Assembly (NCBI GenBank): GCA_007123465.1 | Contig: SKLB01000202.1 | Span: 1-7,442 of the forward strand | Direction: 5' to 3' | From: Spirochaetales bacterium | Lineage (GTDB): Bacteria; Spirochaetota; Spirochaetia; DSM-27196; PWMO01 | Length of the DNA stretch: 7,442 bases | Translations under genes and position numbers: made by a program | Shown: positions 5,539 to 7,442 of the stretch, piece after piece | How the letters are laid out: each line of letters opens with the position of its first letter | Position numbering within the stretch: the stretch's first letter is position 1 | The notes under the pieces: generated by a model | The model's database searches: none | Seen by the model: only the letters and a program-made list of their open reading frames with translations | What the model was told of the DNA's origin: nothing

Positions 5539-6501
5539 CTACACGCCTGCCGGTGGGAACAGTTCGTTCACGGCGTCCACCAGCTCCGGTGACAGTCGTA
5601 CTCCGGAAGCTTTCACGTTCTCTTCCAGCTGCGCCAGCGACGTAGCGCCGATGATCACGCAATCCACCTCGCGGCGCTGTAGCAGCATCGCCAGCGACAG
5701 CTGGGCGGCGGTCAACTTGTAGTCGGATGCCAGACGCGCCAGCTTGACCACCCGCTGCTCAATATCGCTGTTCTCAAGCGTCGCGCGCATGAACATGTTC
5801 AACGTTGTGATCTGACCGCGGCTTCCCGCGGGCGGTTTGCGTCCGGCATACTTGGCGGTCAGTACGCCCTCGGCAAGCGGTGATACCACCGCTACCCCCA
5901 GCGTGTGGTAATCGCAGACCGAGAGAATCCGCGCTTCGATCTCGCGGTGAATCAGCGAATAGCGCGGCTGGTTGACCGCCGGTGGAATCCAGCCGTTGGC
6001 CTTGCACTTGCTCGACGCCTCGGCGATCTGATCGGAAGTCCACTCGCTGACGCCCCAGTGCAGGATCTTTCCGGCGTGAATCAGATCCTGCATCGCCTGG
6101 ATAGTTTCCACCAGCGGGGTGTTCTCGTCGTAGCGGTGACAGTAGTACAGATCGACGTACTCGACCCGCAGCCGTTTGAGACTATCGTTGATTGAATCGA
6201 AGATATGCTTGCGCGATAAGCCACGGTTGTTGACGCTGTCGCTCATCGGAAAGAACACTTTGGTTGCCAGCACCCAATCCTGGCGGATGGCGGTGCGCGG
6301 CAGAATGGCCCCCAGCATCTCTTCGGCCCTGCCTTTACCGTAGACATCGGCGGTATCGAAGTAATTGATACCCAGATCCAGCGCACGCCGCACAATTCGA
6401 CCGGCCTGCCCCTCGTCAATCTGCGCCCCAAAGGTCAACCAGGTGCCGTACGCTATCTCGCTGACCAACAATCCAGTATTACCGAGCCGCCGATACTTCA
6501 C
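5539..6501 (-). CDS. Aldo/keto reductase, AKR6 (KvBeta-like) family
   Basis: This is a 320-residue NADPH-dependent aldo/keto reductase with a TIM-barrel fold. With the GTG at 6501 as residue 1, the catalytic tetrad is Asp49 and Tyr54 (FDTADVYG), Lys81 (ATKVF) and His122 (YCHRYDENTP). RGLSRKHIF (93-101) and LRVEYVDLY (111-119) are characteristic of the AKR6 branch that includes animal potassium-channel beta subunits. GATSLAQLEENV (285-296) is the usual C-terminal NADPH-binding segment. I chose the GTG because the conserved KYRRLGNTG begins right after it and a perfect TATAAT ends 7 bases upstream. An ATG at 6630 is also in frame, but it would add 43 non-conserved residues, run through this promoter and overlap the divergent gene. 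Substrates of bacterial members include small carbonyls such as methylglyoxal. Whether it partners the neighbouring channel is unknown. Confidence 0.93.
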   Translation of the reverse strand: MKYRRLGNTGLLVSEIAYGTWLTFGAQIDEGQAGRIVRRALDLGINYFDTADVYGKGRAEEMLGAILPRTAIRQDWVLATKVFFPMSDSVNNRGLSRKHIFDSINDSLKRLRVEYVDLYYCHRYDENTPLVETIQAMQDLIHAGKILHWGVSEWTSDQIAEASSKCKANGWIPPAVNQPRYSLIHREIEARILSVCDYHTLGVAVVSPLAEGVLTAKYAGRKPPAGSRGQITTLNMFMRATLENSDIEQRVVKLARLASDYKLTAAQLSLAMLLQRREVDCVIIGATSLAQLEENVKASGVRLSPELVDAVNELFPPAGV

Positions 6502-6507
6502 TCTGCC

Positions 6508-6537
6508 ATTATAGTACACAGCACCTGCTGTTGCCAT
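6508..6537 (-). promoter_or_regulatory. Aldo/keto reductase gene promoter
   Basis: On the minus strand a perfect TATAAT (6513-6508) lies 18 bases after a weak -35, ATGGCA (6537-6532, 4 of 6). The predicted start point, seven bases after the -10, is exactly the G of the GTG at 6501, so this transcript would also be leaderless. The position of this perfect -10 supports the GTG start over the upstream ATG codons. Confidence 0.6.
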
Positions 6538-6553
6538 GCACCTGTCGGCGCTG

Positions 6554-6573
6554 ACACAGTTTTGTGTTACAAT
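6554..6573 (+). promoter_or_regulatory. Possible extended -10 promoter and small inverted repeat
   Basis: TGTTACAAT (6565-6573) fits an extended -10 (TGn plus TACAAT, 5 of 6) for the activase gene; no good -35 is seen. It overlaps an inverted repeat, ACACA (6554-6558) and TGTGT (6563-6567), which might bind a regulator. The resulting leader would be about 36 bases and contains GGGA at 6604-6607, a weak Shine-Dalgarno candidate 8 bases before the ATG. Evidence is consensus match only. Confidence 0.35.
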
Positions 6574-6615
6574 CCCGCAGGTAATTGGGATGACCATCCA
6601 TATGGGAATAGTAGC

Positions 6616-7442
6616 ATGAGTCAACAGCACTACTGGATGGGCCTCGACATCGGCTCAACCACGGTCAAGATCGTGGTTATCGAGCCGTGGGGCCGTGAAA
6701 TCGTATATAGCGACTATCAGCGTCATAACGCCGAGCAGAGCAGAGCCGCCCTGGCGATGCTCGAGAAGGCTCATCAGCACGTCGGCGATCAATGCGCCCT
6801 GGCGGTCTGCGGTTCCGGCGGAACCGGAATCGCGCGCGAGCTGGGCGCCTTTTTTGTCCAGGAAGTGGTAGCAAATTCAATTGCCGTGGCGCGCTTCTAC
6901 CCTCAGACGCGCGTAGCCATCGAGCTCGGCGGGCAGGACGCCAAGGTCGTGTTCTTCCGTCATGACGAACGCAGCGGGGAACTGGTGGCCTCCGACATGC
7001 GCATGAACGGCAGCTGTGCCGGCGGGACCGGGGCTTTCGTGGATCAGGTGGCCGAACTGCTCGGCGTGCGTACCGAGGATTTCAACCGCCTGGCAGCCGC
7101 CGGCAGGCACGTCTACGATATCTCGGGGCGTTGCGGCGTTTTTGCCAAGACCGATATACAGCCGCTACTGAACCAGGGCGTCAGCCGTGAGGATATCGCG
7201 CTGTCAACCTTTCACGCGCTGGCCAAGCAGACCGTGGGCGGTCTGGCACAGGGAATGGAGATTGTCCCTCCGGTAATCTTCGAAGGTGGGCCCCTGACCT
7301 TCAATCCGCGCCTGGTGCAGGTCTTTGCCGAGCGGCTGGGTCTGAACGACGAGCAAGTGATAGTTCCCGAACAGCCCGAAACTCTGGTGGCTCACGGCGC
7401 GGCGCTTTCTGTCGGCGCGCTGTTCGAGGACCGCAGCAGCGA
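6616..7442 (+). CDS. BcrAD/BadFG-type ATPase (acyl-CoA dehydratase activase), N-terminal part
   Basis: The first 275 codons of an activase of the HgdC/BadF/BcrA family are present; no stop occurs before the window edge. Relatives hydrolyse ATP through an actin/sugar-kinase fold to push an electron into 2-hydroxyacyl-CoA dehydratase or benzoyl-CoA reductase. Seen: phosphate-binding DIGSTTVK (11-18), CGSGGTG (65-71), ELGGQDAK (103-110), GSCAGGTGAF (132-141), DISGRCGVFAKTD (168-180) and FEGGPLTFNP (222-231). Cys134 and Cys173 match the two cysteines that hold the shared [4Fe-4S] cluster in the homodimer of HgdC. Free-standing activases are about 260-270 residues; this one is still open at 275, so a multi-domain form with further activase and DUF2229-type parts is likely, as found in spirochaetes, clostridia and others. 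The ATG at 6616 is chosen because the family motif begins at residue 9. Confidence 0.9.
   Translation, partial: MSQQHYWMGLDIGSTTVKIVVIEPWGREIVYSDYQRHNAEQSRAALAMLEKAHQHVGDQCALAVCGSGGTGIARELGAFFVQEVVANSIAVARFYPQTRVAIELGGQDAKVVFFRHDERSGELVASDMRMNGSCAGGTGAFVDQVAELLGVRTEDFNRLAAAGRHVYDISGRCGVFAKTDIQPLLNQGVSREDIALSTFHALAKQTVGGLAQGMEIVPPVIFEGGPLTFNPRLVQVFAERLGLNDEQVIVPEQPETLVAHGAALSVGALFEDRSS

Noticed and set aside
6502..6630. 43-residue N-terminal extension of the aldo/keto reductase from an ATG at 6630
   Set aside because: The added residues show no conservation, the ATG lies inside the divergent activase gene, and a perfect TATAAT sits within the extension just before the GTG at 6501.

Overview
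The window is a GC-rich (roughly 60%) bacterial chromosomal segment with seven protein genes and short intergenic regions. No RNA genes, insertion sequences, CRISPR arrays or long gene-free stretches are visible; the longest gap is 173 bases. The gene content suits an anaerobic or facultatively anaerobic bacterium. The 2-hydroxyacyl-CoA dehydratase activase-type protein at the right edge, and the adenosine-kinase-like PfkB protein, resemble versions I associate with Spirochaetota. That placement is an impression from sequence style and was not tested.

Layout. (1) 1-947, minus: a FabF-type beta-ketoacyl-ACP synthase II, cut by the left edge so its C-terminus is missing. (2) 1054-2427, plus, divergent from fabF: a dihydrolipoamide-dehydrogenase-fold flavoprotein that has lost both cysteines of the redox disulfide and the catalytic histidine. 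(3) 2435-4249, minus: a tight three-gene operon of a Phd/YefM-type antitoxin, a VapC-type PIN toxin and a PfkB/adenosine-kinase-like kinase, with gaps of only 6 bases. The kinase converges on the flavoprotein gene with 7 bases between stop codons. (4) 4423-5505, plus: a two-helix potassium channel with a cytoplasmic RCK domain. (5) 5539-6501, minus, convergent with the channel: an AKR6/KvBeta-like aldo/keto reductase, which I start at a GTG at 6501. (6) 6616 to the right edge, plus: the N-terminal part of a BcrAD/BadFG-type ATPase (acyl-CoA dehydratase activase).

How the genes work together. Three divergent intergenic regions hold the promoters. For fabF, the flavoprotein, the channel and the aldo/keto reductase, the best sigma70-like promoter places transcription start on, or within about 3 bases of, the start codon. 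None of the four has a clear Shine-Dalgarno sequence, so leaderless translation is suggested. The three genes of the toxin operon are probably co-transcribed. The channel (RCK nucleotide-binding fold), the KvBeta-like reductase and the disulfide-less flavoprotein all bear on pyridine nucleotides or redox state, but nothing in the sequence proves that they cooperate.

The most unusual items are the flavoprotein without its redox disulfide, the repeated leaderless promoter geometry, and the kinase with an alanine-rich segment where its family normally has a conserved substrate-side loop, placed directly behind a toxin-antitoxin pair.
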